Shown piece by piece: positions 42,405 to 51,444 of a stretch of 64,000 nt of DNA. The position numbers were made by a program, and so were the translations under genes. Within the stretch, counting starts at the first letter, position 1, and each line of letters begins with the position of its first letter. The DNA is taken from the NCBI RefSeq assembly GCF_026314295.1, contig NZ_CP111108.1:2170001-2234000 (forward strand), given 5' to 3'. Origin of the DNA: Caproicibacterium sp. BJN0003 (GTDB lineage Bacteria; Bacillota; Clostridia; Oscillospirales; Acutalibacteraceae). The notes below the pieces were generated by a model. It was not told where the DNA came from and searched no databases. It saw only the letters and a program-made list of their open reading frames with translations.

Positions 42405-43676
42405 TTATTTTCCGAAAATGTTACCAAAAATGGACAGTGCGATCGGGTTGTAAATATCGTCGATGATAACAGCGAAAGACGGATACAGAACCCATGCAAC
42501 ATTGTGCCAGCCATACTGATTCATAACTGCCTGTTCGTTTGCGACAGCGTTCGGACCAGAGCCGCAGCCCCATCCACAGTTACCAGCAGCCATAACAGCA
42601 GCGCCATAATTGCGACCAAACATATTGTAAGAAATGAAGATTGCAAACAGAGCCATCAAAATAGCCTGTGCCAGCAATACAATACCCATCTGACCAGCAA
42701 CAGGAGCCAGTGCTGTAATATCGATTCCCATCAGTACCAGAGCCAGATAGAGTTCGAGGAACATGTTTTCAATCGCATCAACTTCAGGTGTATAGAACGG
42801 AATATGCAGAGCTTCCATCACATTACGACCAACTGCACCAGCAAACAGGCAGCAAACGAATTTCGGGATGGAAAGGCTCGGGATCTGGCTAATAAGCGCA
42901 TAAATCGGCATACCAAGTGCAGAAAGCAACAGGCACATTGCGAACATGGAAACCATGCGGCCATTATCCAGCTTGTTAATCTTACCTGATGCCTCGGAAT
43001 CGGGCTTATCGTTCGGATCAGAATGCAGATTGTGGTGAGAAATCAAGAATGCAGCTACAGGGCCGCCAATCAGAGAGCCCATAATATTGCCCAGGGTACC
43101 TGCTGCAACACCAACAGTTGTTGCACCTGTTGCACCCATCTTCTCGTAGATCGGGCCAAAAGCAGAAGCTGTTCCTACGCCGCCGGACATAGAAGCTGAA
43201 GAACACTGCAGAGCAAGCAGCGGATTCATTCCAACTGCGCTGCCAACTGCAACACCAACTATATCCTGAATCGTGATTAAGAGTACTGCAGCGATAGCAA
43301 TCATTGCACAGAGTTTGCCACCTGCATGTTTAATTAATTTGGTGCTGAACCCAAATCCTACACAAAGGAAGAATAGGTTCTGGCATAGATCCTGCATAAT
43401 AGTCTTATCAAATGTAATTGCAATCGCTCCACTTGCCTTTAAGCAAGACAAAAAGATAGATACAATCAAACCAGAAACAACTGGTGCAGGGATTGCATAT
43501 TTTTGTAAAAGTTTAGAACGTTTTACAATTGCATGGCCAAGGAAAATAACGATTGCTGCTATTCCCAAGGTCGTTAAATATTCCAGCTTCAAACTGGAAA
43601 TCGTAGCGACTTTGCCGCTAACGTCGGTACCCTTTGCAACAAAAGTACCAAAATACTTTGATAAATCCATGTACAT
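42405..43676 (-). CDS. gltS: Na+/glutamate symporter (ESS family)
   Basis: A 423-residue membrane transporter of the GltS family with about 10-12 helices and the two glycine-rich reentrant regions (SMSGGVGTASAFGP; GNCGWGCGSGPNAVA). It imports glutamate with Na+. It opens the gltS-hgdC-hgdA-hgdB unit and so supplies the substrate of the pathway, using the Na+ gradient that the decarboxylase makes. Two nearby ATGs (43676, 43670) are possible starts. Confidence 0.92.
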   Translation of the reverse strand: MYMDLSKYFGTFVAKGTDVSGKVATISSLKLEYLTTLGIAAIVIFLGHAIVKRSKLLQKYAIPAPVVSGLIVSIFLSCLKASGAIAITFDKTIMQDLCQNLFFLCVGFGFSTKLIKHAGGKLCAMIAIAAVLLITIQDIVGVAVGSAVGMNPLLALQCSSASMSGGVGTASAFGPIYEKMGATGATTVGVAAGTLGNIMGSLIGGPVAAFLISHHNLHSDPNDKPDSEASGKINKLDNGRMVSMFAMCLLLSALGMPIYALISQIPSLSIPKFVCCLFAGAVGRNVMEALHIPFYTPEVDAIENMFLELYLALVLMGIDITALAPVAGQMGIVLLAQAILMALFAIFISYNMFGRNYGAAVMAAGNCGWGCGSGPNAVANEQAVMNQYGWHNVAWVLYPSFAVIIDDIYNPIALSIFGNIFGK

Positions 43677-43915
43677 TTCGCTCCCTAATTACTTTTTTAT
43701 TTATAATGCACACTGAAAAGTCTCGTGGCTATTTTATAAGCCCTGGGGCACCAAAAAGCAGTTTCCTCCTTTCTCCCCATGTTAGGATAATGGCGAAGCC
43801 CAACAACTCATCGCACATAGTCACAGGGATTTTCCGTCGCACTATAGACCGTTTTCCTAATAAAGCGGAAAGCAAATGCAAATCATATTGCACCTTATGA
43901 TTCACACCTGATACA

Positions 43916-43944
43916 ATTATATAAGATTTTGTAATAAACTTCAA
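43916..43944 (-). promoter_or_regulatory. Promoter of the gltS-hgdCAB operon
   Basis: Minus strand: TTGAAG (43939-43944), 17-bp spacer, TATAAT (43916-43921). It implies a leader of about 230 bases before gltS, in which I recognise no known riboswitch. The 495-base gap 43677-44171 holds this leader, this promoter and the terminator of the gcd operon. Confidence 0.65.
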
Positions 43945-44093
43945 CCTTTAAAGTACAGAAACATTGAAAAAATTGTTCATTTTCTTTGTTAAATTGTGTA
44001 AACTGACAAAAATTAATCAATCTTCCAATGAAAAAGTCGGATGTTCTTCAAATTTCTCTTCCGCTTCTTAGGCGTAAAACATGCTCATAAAAC

Positions 44094-44148
44094 GCCGGGG
44101 GCTTCCCTTTCCACTCCCCAATCGGAATGGATCGGGCAGTCCCCCGGC
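44094..44148 (-). terminator. Terminator of the gcd-gct operon
   Basis: GCCGGGGG (44094-44101) pairs with CCCCCGGC (44141-44148); the minus strand continues GTTTTA. Located shortly after the gcdA stop at 44172. Confidence 0.7.
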
Positions 44149-44171
44149 ATGATTTTTATTGAATCAGAAAC

Positions 44172-45938
44172 TTACGGCTTCTTAAATGTATCAAAGTCAC
44201 GCGTTACACGAGGCAACAACATCTGATGGAATGCGCAGATAGACTGCGGATTCTGATAAGAACTGTCGGCAAAAGCTTTGATATAAGAACGCATTGCATT
44301 CATGTTGACAATTTCATCAACAAAGCCTTCCTGAGCGCAGAACTTCGGACGGGATTTCTCGTCGTATTCCTTGATCAGTTCGTTCATCTTATCAATCGTC
44401 GGCTGCAGGTCCTTACCAGCCTTGTCATCTTTTACAAGACGGCGAGAATACATTGCAGCAGCAGCAGTTTCACCATTCATGACATACATCTCAGTTGCAG
44501 CAGTACCAAGCGTGAAAGCATTGGTATCGTTGCCTTGAGGACCGCCCATAACATAGTGAGCTGCAGCAGTTCCTTTACGCAGTGTGATCTCCATCTGCGG
44601 AACATTGCTGTTCTGAATGGAATAGATCAAAGACTGGCCCAAGCCAAGGAGTTCAGCCTTTTCAGCAGGATCGCCAACATCGATGCCGGTTGTATCCTGA
44701 ACCCAAACCATTGGAATGCGGTCACGAGCACACAGTGTAACAAACTCATTCATCTTGATCAAGCCCTGACGATAAAGCTTACCGCCAATGCCGACAGAAT
44801 TCTGTTTGTACTCCGGATAATGCATCAGCAAGCCTTGAACGTTGGTAACAACACCGACAAGCAGGCCATCTGCTTTTGCCATGCCGCAAATGATCTCAGG
44901 GCCATAGCCCTTTTTGAACTCAGAGAACTCACTGTTATCAAACAAGCGAGCCAGAACATCATAAGCATTGTACTGACGTTTCTGGTTAAACGGCACGATA
45001 GAATAAAGATCATCTACCGGGAACTGGGGCTCACGAGGATCATCAACACGGAAGAAGTCGAGGTTATAAGCCGGGATATCATCCATGTATTTCTTCAGTG
45101 CTTCGATAACGCCCATTTCCTCTGTGTAAACTTCACGGAAGAAACCGGTCTGGCCGTAATGAACTGCAACAGATCCTGGAGGATCCTGCTTCGGTCCCTT
45201 TTCGGTCGCTTCGACCATCTGCTTTGCGCCTTCCATGTCAACATAGCCCTTCGGGTTCATGCCGCCAAGGATTCCAGCACCGCCGACTGCCATGTTTGCT
45301 TTTGCGTGGGCAATCAAGATTGTCGGGCTAATGCTGTGGTATCCACCGCCTGCAGGGTTTGTTCCATAGATGCCAACAAGCACCGGAACACCCAACTGCT
45401 GAAGTTCTGCATTGCGATAGAAAGGAGTGCCGCCGCCGCGACGGTTTGCATAAACTTTCTCCTGTTCATCCAGTTTAACACCGGAGCAGTTCAGAACATA
45501 GACCAGCGGAATATGAAGAGTCTTTGCAGTATCGGAAGCACGGAGCAAATTCTCGGACTGTCCCGGGATCCAAGCGCCGGCAAGCTTCTTGTTATCAGAA
45601 GCAACAACGACTGCCCATTTTCCATGGATGCGGCCGAGCCCCTTGATAATAGCGGTAGAGCCGTTCTTGTTGTGCTGAGGATTATAGAGGCTGTTGAGCG
45701 GGCACCATGTGCCAGGATCAACCAGTGCATTTACACGCTCCATAGCAGTGTATTGGCCGGAAGCGTGCAGGGAATCGTCAGCACGGCCAGCCTGCTCAGC
45801 TGCCTGAGTCAGGGAGGCAATCTCATTTTCAACCTTCTTAATGTCCTGCTCATTTTCAGCGTTTGGTGCTGCTACCGGGCGTCCGATAACAGGCATATTC
45901 TGAAAATAGCAAGGCATGGAATACTGATGATCACTCAT
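44172..45938 (-). CDS. gcdA: Glutaconyl-CoA decarboxylase subunit alpha (carboxyltransferase)
   Basis: A 588-residue cytoplasmic carboxyltransferase with two crotonase-like halves. It moves CO2 from glutaconyl-CoA to the biotin of the gamma subunit, giving crotonyl-CoA. Landmarks include YANRRGGGTPFYRNAELQQLG (read as YANRRGGGTPFYR), YGTNPAGGGYHSISP and WVQDTTGIDVGDPAE. The ATG shares one base with the gctB stop (TAATG), and GGAGG lies within the gctB end. Last gene of its operon, followed by a terminator. Confidence 0.94.
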   Translation of the reverse strand: MSDHQYSMPCYFQNMPVIGRPVAAPNAENEQDIKKVENEIASLTQAAEQAGRADDSLHASGQYTAMERVNALVDPGTWCPLNSLYNPQHNKNGSTAIIKGLGRIHGKWAVVVASDNKKLAGAWIPGQSENLLRASDTAKTLHIPLVYVLNCSGVKLDEQEKVYANRRGGGTPFYRNAELQQLGVPVLVGIYGTNPAGGGYHSISPTILIAHAKANMAVGGAGILGGMNPKGYVDMEGAKQMVEATEKGPKQDPPGSVAVHYGQTGFFREVYTEEMGVIEALKKYMDDIPAYNLDFFRVDDPREPQFPVDDLYSIVPFNQKRQYNAYDVLARLFDNSEFSEFKKGYGPEIICGMAKADGLLVGVVTNVQGLLMHYPEYKQNSVGIGGKLYRQGLIKMNEFVTLCARDRIPMVWVQDTTGIDVGDPAEKAELLGLGQSLIYSIQNSNVPQMEITLRKGTAAAHYVMGGPQGNDTNAFTLGTAATEMYVMNGETAAAAMYSRRLVKDDKAGKDLQPTIDKMNELIKEYDEKSRPKFCAQEGFVDEIVNMNAMRSYIKAFADSSYQNPQSICAFHQMLLPRVTRDFDTFKKP

Positions 45939-46741
45939 TATGCTTTTTCCTCCACGGGTACTTTAATAAATGCCTGGCCAGGATCGATTTCTTCACGGAT
46001 CATGCGGATAACTTCCGGATCAGGAGCATCCAACTTGACAGCCTTAGAAACATCAATGTCAAAACCAGTATTTTCAATAATCTCTTCAGGAGAAGAAGAC
46101 GGATAATAACCAGCAAGATACATTCTCTTTGTATCTTTGTCAAACTTCAGGATGCCGCGGTCGGTAACAACCATCTGCGGGCCACGGTTTCCAGGCAGGC
46201 CGTGAGCTTCACGTCCGCCAGGGCCTTCCATCCAGCCAGGGCTGGTGATATAGTCAACCTTCTGCATAAAGCGGCGTTTCTCATGCTGCATCATAATGAT
46301 TGTGTTGCAGTATGTAGCGATGCCGTTCGCTCCGCCGGAACCGGTGAAACGAGTCTTCGGATGATGATAATCGCCAATGCTTGTGGAGTTTACATTGCCG
46401 AACGGGTCAATCTGAGCACCGCCGATAAATGCAATCAGGCGGTCCTCGTTATGAAGCCATTCATTTGCTTCAAATCCGATGAAACGGATATTCGGCCACT
46501 GAACAGCGCAATGTGCCATAAAACGAGCATCACCGACGCTGCGGGGAACTTCGATCGGGGAGCAGTCCATCAAACCACTCTCAACGATCAGGTGGCATTT
46601 CGGAGCATAAACGCGTTTTGCCAAAGATGCACCGATCAGCGGAAGGCCAGTACCAACAATTACGATCTGATCATTCTGAATGCATTTCGCAATGTTTACA
46701 GCCTGAATTTCTTTATTTGTATAATTCGTGTAATCAGCCAT
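45938..46741 (-). CDS. gctB: Glutaconate CoA-transferase subunit B
   Basis: A 267-residue subunit of the class I CoA transferase that activates 2-hydroxyglutarate with CoA from acetyl- or glutaconyl-CoA. The active-site Glu of class I enzymes is in VESGLMDC (LIVESGL). SPGWMEGPGGREAHGLPGN is a further family landmark. GGAGGG precedes the ATG and only 3 bases separate it from gctA. Confidence 0.93.
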   Translation of the reverse strand: MADYTNYTNKEIQAVNIAKCIQNDQIVIVGTGLPLIGASLAKRVYAPKCHLIVESGLMDCSPIEVPRSVGDARFMAHCAVQWPNIRFIGFEANEWLHNEDRLIAFIGGAQIDPFGNVNSTSIGDYHHPKTRFTGSGGANGIATYCNTIIMMQHEKRRFMQKVDYITSPGWMEGPGGREAHGLPGNRGPQMVVTDRGILKFDKDTKRMYLAGYYPSSSPEEIIENTGFDIDVSKAVKLDAPDPEVIRMIREEIDPGQAFIKVPVEEKA

Positions 46742-46744
46742 TAC

Positions 46745-47704
46745 TTAACCCTCCTTCGTCATATCTACAGCATAGCCGAGGCCCGGAATGACCTGCAGCT
46801 TTGCAAGGCGGGAAGCACCAAGTTTGTTGATGTATTCCTCATGGTCTTTAACACCGTAAACCCACTCGTCCACAAATGTCTTAAAGTCCTCTTCAGTCTT
46901 GCTGGCGACATCATAAGCCTTATAATAAGCCTTATCATAATCGTAAAGGCTGTAGCACTGAGACGGATGTGCACCAAAAGGAGCCAACACAACAGCATCC
47001 ACGCAGAAGCCCGGAATGGAGTTGAGGGTCGGATCACGACGAATCTGTTCATCGCTGATGATCTGCTCGCAGGTAACGATGGTCTTCTTAGCTGCAACTG
47101 CAATATCAACATCATGGAATTCATCGCCAATGATACGGCAGGTTCCGTCCGGAGAAGCATACTGTACATGGATAATTGCAGTATCAATTTCCGGAACCGG
47201 GCAAGCCAGAACTTTGTCGCCCTTCTTGAACGGGTTCTCGATGGTAACAAATTTATCATCCGGCAATTTGTCGATCTTCTGGCGCTGTTCCTTTGTAATG
47301 CCCCACTCAGTTTCCAAACCGGAACCGATCATCAGTTTGACCGGCAGGAAAGGAAGGCCAAGGGAAGCTGCATGCAACTGGAGCATCAGAACATCCTGAG
47401 AGTAATCCTCCATCAGGAGCTTGCCCTGCTCGTACGCTTTACGGAAGCGACGGCATACATTTGTGAAACCCGAGTTTGCAATGTAGCAGTTGATGAATGC
47501 CTTTACACGACCTTCGCCGATCAGCATATCGACATCATGGCCGGCAGGGCCTGTCTGGACAATAAAGTCCTTTTTGCCCTGACGCAAAATTTCGTGAACA
47601 GCAGCAAAAGGCTTTCTGTTCGTTGTGAAACCACCGAATGCGATAAAGTCGCCATCGCTGACGTACTTAGCAATCGCATCGTGCAGAGAATAGATTTTTC
47701 CCAC
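46745..47704 (-). CDS. gctA: Glutaconate CoA-transferase subunit A
   Basis: A 319-residue alpha subunit of glutaconate CoA-transferase. It begins GKIYSLHDAIAKYVSDGDF and has GGFTTNRKPFAAVHEILRQ in the first 50 residues, as in the known enzyme. The start is GTG at 47704 with GGGGG 8 bases upstream. Sits between gcdB and gctB in one co-directional run. Confidence 0.93.
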   Translation of the reverse strand: MGKIYSLHDAIAKYVSDGDFIAFGGFTTNRKPFAAVHEILRQGKKDFIVQTGPAGHDVDMLIGEGRVKAFINCYIANSGFTNVCRRFRKAYEQGKLLMEDYSQDVLMLQLHAASLGLPFLPVKLMIGSGLETEWGITKEQRQKIDKLPDDKFVTIENPFKKGDKVLACPVPEIDTAIIHVQYASPDGTCRIIGDEFHDVDIAVAAKKTIVTCEQIISDEQIRRDPTLNSIPGFCVDAVVLAPFGAHPSQCYSLYDYDKAYYKAYDVASKTEEDFKTFVDEWVYGVKDHEEYINKLGASRLAKLQVIPGLGYAVDMTKEG

Positions 47705-47775
47705 GCTAAAAACCCCCTAATTATATTTTCATTGCCCATAAAGGGCAATTAATGAACAAAAGGATTGATCAGAAA

Positions 47776-48903
47776 TCAGACTTTGAAAACGGTCAGGAAG
47801 TAACCAGCAGCCATTGCAGTACCAATAACGCCAGCCACGTTCGGCCCCATTGCATGCATCAGCAGGAAATTGGTCGGATTGTATTTACGGCCTTCTACCT
47901 GTGAAACACGTGCAGCCATAGGAACTGCAGATACACCAGCGGAACCAATCAGAGGATTGATCTTGCCGTGAGTCAGATGGCAAAGAAGTTTGCCGAAGAG
48001 GACACCACCTGCAGTGGAGAAACCAAATGCAAGCAAGCCCATTGCAATGATTGCCAAAGTTTGAGTCCGCAGGAAGAGTTCTCCGTTTGCAGTAGCACCA
48101 ACGGATAGGCCAAGGAAAATCGTAACGATGTTGCACAGAGCGTTCTGAGCAACATCGGAAAGACGCTCAACCACACCACTCTCACGGAACAGGTTGCCCA
48201 ACATCAGCATGCCCAGCAGCGGAGCAACATCCGGCAGGAGCAGCGAGCAGAACAGAACAACAAAGATCGGGAAAATGATCTTTTCCACTTTAGATACTTT
48301 GCGAAGCTGACCCATCTTAATGGCACGCTCTTTTTTAGTGGTAAGCACACGCATAATCGGAGGCTGAATCAGCGGAATCAAAGCCATATACGAATATGCT
48401 GCAACGGCGATTGGTGCAACCAAATCCGGTGCAAGGTTATTTGCAAGGTAAATAGAAGTCGGGCCATCAGCACCGCCGATAATGCCGATTGCAGCAGCCT
48501 GCCCCGGTGTAAAGAGGCCAGTTGCCAATGCCAGCAGGAATGCGCAGTAAACACCAAGCTGTGCAGAAGCACCAAGCAACAAGCTGACCGGGTTTGCTAT
48601 CAAAGGAGCAAAATCGGTCATTGCACCGACTCCCATAAAGATCAGGCAGGGGAACAAGTCTCCTTTAATGCCTTGATAAAGCATTGAAATAACGCCGCCT
48701 TCTTCAGCACCCATATTCGCAAGAGGCAAGTTTGCAAGAAAAATTCCAAATGCGATTGGAAGCAGAAGCAACGGCTCAAACTGCTTTTTAATTGCCAAAT
48801 ACATCAGGACAAAGGATACAACCATCATCACAGCCTGCTGCCATGTAATCGCAGCAAAACCGGATTGCTGGAATATCCTCTCCAGAACAGTAAAAAAGTT
48901 CAT
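47776..48903 (-). CDS. gcdB: Glutaconyl-CoA decarboxylase subunit beta (Na+ pump)
   Basis: A 375-residue membrane subunit with about 11 helices, homologous to OadB/MmdB. The conserved [14 protein letters not shown] contains the aspartate used for Na+ translocation. It decarboxylates carboxybiotin and exports Na+. GGAGG precedes the ATG; 15 bases separate it from gcdC. Confidence 0.95.
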   Translation of the reverse strand: MNFFTVLERIFQQSGFAAITWQQAVMMVVSFVLMYLAIKKQFEPLLLLPIAFGIFLANLPLANMGAEEGGVISMLYQGIKGDLFPCLIFMGVGAMTDFAPLIANPVSLLLGASAQLGVYCAFLLALATGLFTPGQAAAIGIIGGADGPTSIYLANNLAPDLVAPIAVAAYSYMALIPLIQPPIMRVLTTKKERAIKMGQLRKVSKVEKIIFPIFVVLFCSLLLPDVAPLLGMLMLGNLFRESGVVERLSDVAQNALCNIVTIFLGLSVGATANGELFLRTQTLAIIAMGLLAFGFSTAGGVLFGKLLCHLTHGKINPLIGSAGVSAVPMAARVSQVEGRKYNPTNFLLMHAMGPNVAGVIGTAMAAGYFLTVFKV

Positions 48904-48918
48904 TCTAAGCGTGCCTCC

Positions 48919-49302
48919 TTACTTCAGCACGACTAGCGTAGCATCGGTATCAACCATATCACCTGTATGTACCGGAATATCAGCTACAGTTCCATCCGCT
49001 TGAGCAACGATCTCATTTTCCATCTTCATAGCTTCCAACATAATAAGAACCTGGCCAGCCTTAACAACATCGCCGACTTTGCATTTGACATCCAAAACTT
49101 TACCAGGCATCGGAGCGATCACATTGTTTCCACCGACAACAGGAGCCGGGGCGGCAGCAGGAGCAGGAGCAGCAACAGGAGCTGGGGCGGCAACAGGAGC
49201 CGGAGCAGCGGCAGCAGCACGGGACATCGGCTGATAGCCACCCTCTACCTTTTCGATTTCGACCTCATATTTCTTACCATTCAAAGTTGCAACGTATTTC
49301 AT
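48919..49302 (-). CDS. gcdC: Glutaconyl-CoA decarboxylase subunit gamma (biotin carrier)
   Basis: A 127-residue biotinyl protein. A short N-terminal domain is followed by an Ala/Pro linker of about 30 residues (repeats of APVAAP) and a biotinyl domain with Lys93 in EAMKMENE. The flexible linker lets biotin swing between the alpha and beta subunits. Start taken at ATG 49302 (GGAG 7 bases upstream); a GTG one codon earlier is possible. Confidence 0.94.
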   Translation of the reverse strand: MKYVATLNGKKYEVEIEKVEGGYQPMSRAAAAAPAPVAAPAPVAAPAPAAAPAPVVGGNNVIAPMPGKVLDVKCKVGDVVKAGQVLIMLEAMKMENEIVAQADGTVADIPVHTGDMVDTDATLVVLK

Positions 49303-49365
49303 CACAATTCTCCTTTAAAATTTAATTATTTAAGAAAAAAGAGCCATTTGCTAATAAATCAAGTC

Positions 49366-49680
49366 TTATTTAATTTCCTTGATTTCCTTAATCTGAATAG
49401 TTTCTGGAGAAGCATGTGCTTCCTCACAGACTGCAGCCATCAGAACTGCATAAGTCTCATCATTGGCACTGGAAGCGGCCGATACAGCTGGTGCAGCCGG
49501 TGCGGCTGAAGTAGCTGAGGCAGCTGGTGCAGTTTCTTTGTTTTTCTGGGTCGAATTGATAATTTTAGAAACAATCATAATTGCGATAGCCAGTGCAATC
49601 AAAGATAGAAAAACAACTGCTATGCCCATCAAGGAAACCATGACTGCACTACCGGCATCCATTGTAGTCGAAGTCCACAT
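49366..49680 (-). CDS. gcdD: Glutaconyl-CoA decarboxylase subunit delta (OadG-like)
   Basis: A 104-residue membrane-anchor subunit. One N-terminal helix (VMVSLMGIAVVFLSLIALAI), then an Ala/Pro/Ser-rich linker and the C-terminal segment AVLMAAVCEEAHASPE typical of the delta/OadG family. It holds the alpha subunit to the membrane complex. The start was placed at 49680 downstream of AGGAGGTG (a rather long 10-12 base gap); a longer frame upstream lies in the leader and is rejected. First gene of the operon. Confidence 0.9.
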   Translation of the reverse strand: MWTSTTMDAGSAVMVSLMGIAVVFLSLIALAIAIMIVSKIINSTQKNKETAPAASATSAAPAAPAVSAASSANDETYAVLMAAVCEEAHASPETIQIKEIKEIK

Positions 49681-49969
49681 ATTAACGTTACACCTCCTTA
49701 AGTGAAAAATTTTGAGAAAACGAAACGCGCCAGAATTGAAATGGTACTGATTTACTAATTTGCCTCCCGCCGCCGGCGGTAAAAGCAACTTTGTCAACGG
49801 CAGCGTCAGCAATCAAGATACCGGCGCAGCGCTCTTCCATTTCGCATTATGGAATCCATTCCAATTTTACGCCATAGAAAAATGCCGTTCAACCGGCGCC
49901 GGAAAACTCACAATATATTTTTTCAAAAAGAGGTTCAACCAAAAGATCAATATTCCCTTATTTTCCCTT

Positions 49970-50011
49970 ATGCCGTTTAAATAATCGGCATTTTATACAA
50001 ATCCGATTATT
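49970..50011 (-). promoter_or_regulatory. Mutually exclusive hairpins in the gcd operon leader
   Basis: AATAATCGG (49980-49988) can pair with CCGATTATT (50003-50011), while ATGCCG (49970-49975) can pair with CGGCAT (49986-49991). The two helices share bases, so only one can form. A similar CGGCAT-type hairpin lies near 49887-49905. Function is not known. Confidence 0.35.
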
Positions 50012-50068
50012 CATTTTTAGGCATCTTGTTTCAACCCATTCTTGAACATTTTGTAAATTTTCATTCAC

Positions 50069-50096
50069 ATTATATCATAGATTTTTGGAAAAGCAA
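50069..50096 (-). promoter_or_regulatory. Promoter of the gcd-gct operon
   Basis: Minus strand: TTGCTT (50091-50096), 16-bp spacer, TATAAT (50069-50074). It gives a leader of about 380 bases before gcdD. The 554-base gap 49681-50234 contains this and the leader hairpins, but no coding region I can support. Confidence 0.6.
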
Positions 50097-50234
50097 CTAG
50101 AAAATTCGAAGCTTTTTTTGGTAAATAACGATAAATTAACTGGTTTGCTTTTGTCTTATCCTACGAGTTTTCTTTAAAAACTTTATGCTTCGATTTTTTG
50201 ATTTTGAATTTTCAATCGACCAATTCCTGCAAAA

Positions 50235-51203
50235 TCAAATCTTTTTCTCTTGACAACACTGTGTATCTTTTGCACCACTCATCTTAAGAAAAGCCGCCAT
50301 GGCATTTGTTACATAGCACCCTTGTTTATGTGCAAGATAAACTTCACGTCGTGCCAAAGGATCACTGAGTTTGTAGTAAATCAGTTGATTTGTCATTGGC
50401 AGATATGGAGGCATAGAAGCCCTTATAAAAACTGCCCCTGCTCCGGTACATGCAATGTAAAAAGCAGTCAAGATCTGATCCAGCTTAATGGCAATTCGTG
50501 GATTAAATCCTGCATTTTTGCAAATAGAAATTCCTCGATAATACAGATCATTTCCTTCCTTCAGCATTAAAAAAGGAAGATCTTTGAAAAATTGCAAAGG
50601 AACGGCCGGAAAAATAGGGTTCTCATTTTTCTTTTCACAAATATCCCGAAACGATAAAGCATACTTTTCCAGTCCTCGATTAATTTGAAAAGGGGCCGGC
50701 ACTCCTAAAAGGATATCTTCATAACAGCAAAAATATTTTTTAAGATGATCATTTTCAAAAAAAGCCGTCTCCATAATCAAATTCAAGGTATCGTCTGCCA
50801 CCCGCTTTTTCAGTTCCTGCACGTTAGATTCTACCATGTCAATCGTAATTCCGGGGTAACGCTTTTGAAAACGGCCAACCTGTTTTGAAAGAATATAGGT
50901 ACAAAAGAATGAAGAACCCCCAATAGAAAGATGCCCCGTCTGCAAATGCTGGAGGTCCTGAAAATAGGAAGTCATATTTTTTTGAATAAACAGAATCTTT
51001 TTTGCAGATGCAATATAGTAACGGCCAGCATCCGTTAAAGTAAGTGGTATGGTACTGCGGTCAAAAATCGGCTGTCCAATTTCCATTTCAGCTTTTTTTA
51101 CCATTGCGCTTAGAGCTGGTTGCGTAATATAGAGCTTTTTAGCTGCTTTAGAAAAGCTTCTTTCCTGATATACTTCATAGACATATTTGAGTTCGTTCAT
51201 CAT
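50235..51203 (-). CDS. LysR family transcriptional regulator
   Basis: A 322-residue LysR-type regulator: N-terminal winged helix (residues 1-60, FSKAAKKLYITQPALSAMVKK region) and a substrate-binding-protein-like effector domain. It is immediately upstream of the gcd-gct operon on the same strand, so control of glutamate fermentation genes is plausible. The GGAG site is 12 bases from the start and can pair with a nearby CTCC, which may keep translation low. Start at 51203 or 51200. Confidence 0.9.
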   Translation of the reverse strand: MMNELKYVYEVYQERSFSKAAKKLYITQPALSAMVKKAEMEIGQPIFDRSTIPLTLTDAGRYYIASAKKILFIQKNMTSYFQDLQHLQTGHLSIGGSSFFCTYILSKQVGRFQKRYPGITIDMVESNVQELKKRVADDTLNLIMETAFFENDHLKKYFCCYEDILLGVPAPFQINRGLEKYALSFRDICEKKNENPIFPAVPLQFFKDLPFLMLKEGNDLYYRGISICKNAGFNPRIAIKLDQILTAFYIACTGAGAVFIRASMPPYLPMTNQLIYYKLSDPLARREVYLAHKQGCYVTNAMAAFLKMSGAKDTQCCQEKKI

Positions 51204-51307
51204 CGGGAGGATCTTCTCCTTTCGCCCATAATTTCCTTTTAATTATAACAAATTTCGCACAAAATAAAAAGCAAATTCGTTTTACTTTTATGCTTTTGGA
51301 ATGTTCC

Positions 51308-51360
51308 AAAAAATGTCATTTACCCCGTATCGTGCTAATACGAGGTAAATGACATTTTTT
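51308..51360. terminator. Bidirectional terminator between M29 peptidase gene and LysR region
   Basis: A 17-bp perfect outer stem (51308-51324 with 51344-51360) ending in A6/T6 tracts plus an inner CGTAT/ATACG helix. Follows the stop of the minus-strand gene at 51445. Confidence 0.85.
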
Positions 51361-51444
51361 TATTTTAGGAGCGAGTCACTCATTTAGTAGGAACGAGTAA
51401 AAAATTAAAAAACGAACCAAAATAATTGCTTTTCGCAAAACCCA

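Noticed and set aside
43729-43944. A 71-codon minus-strand frame before gltS
   Set aside because: It includes the likely promoter of the gltS operon, has no ribosome binding site and no recognisable motif.
44226-46106. A 626-codon open frame on the plus strand opposite gcdA and gctB
   Set aside because: It is antisense to clearly conserved genes, has no ribosome binding site, and its translation is low complexity in character (Cys/Ile/His rich) with no motif. Long antisense frames arise from the codon bias of the real genes. The same applies to plus-strand frames at 46202-47752, 39095-39964 and 40867-41478.
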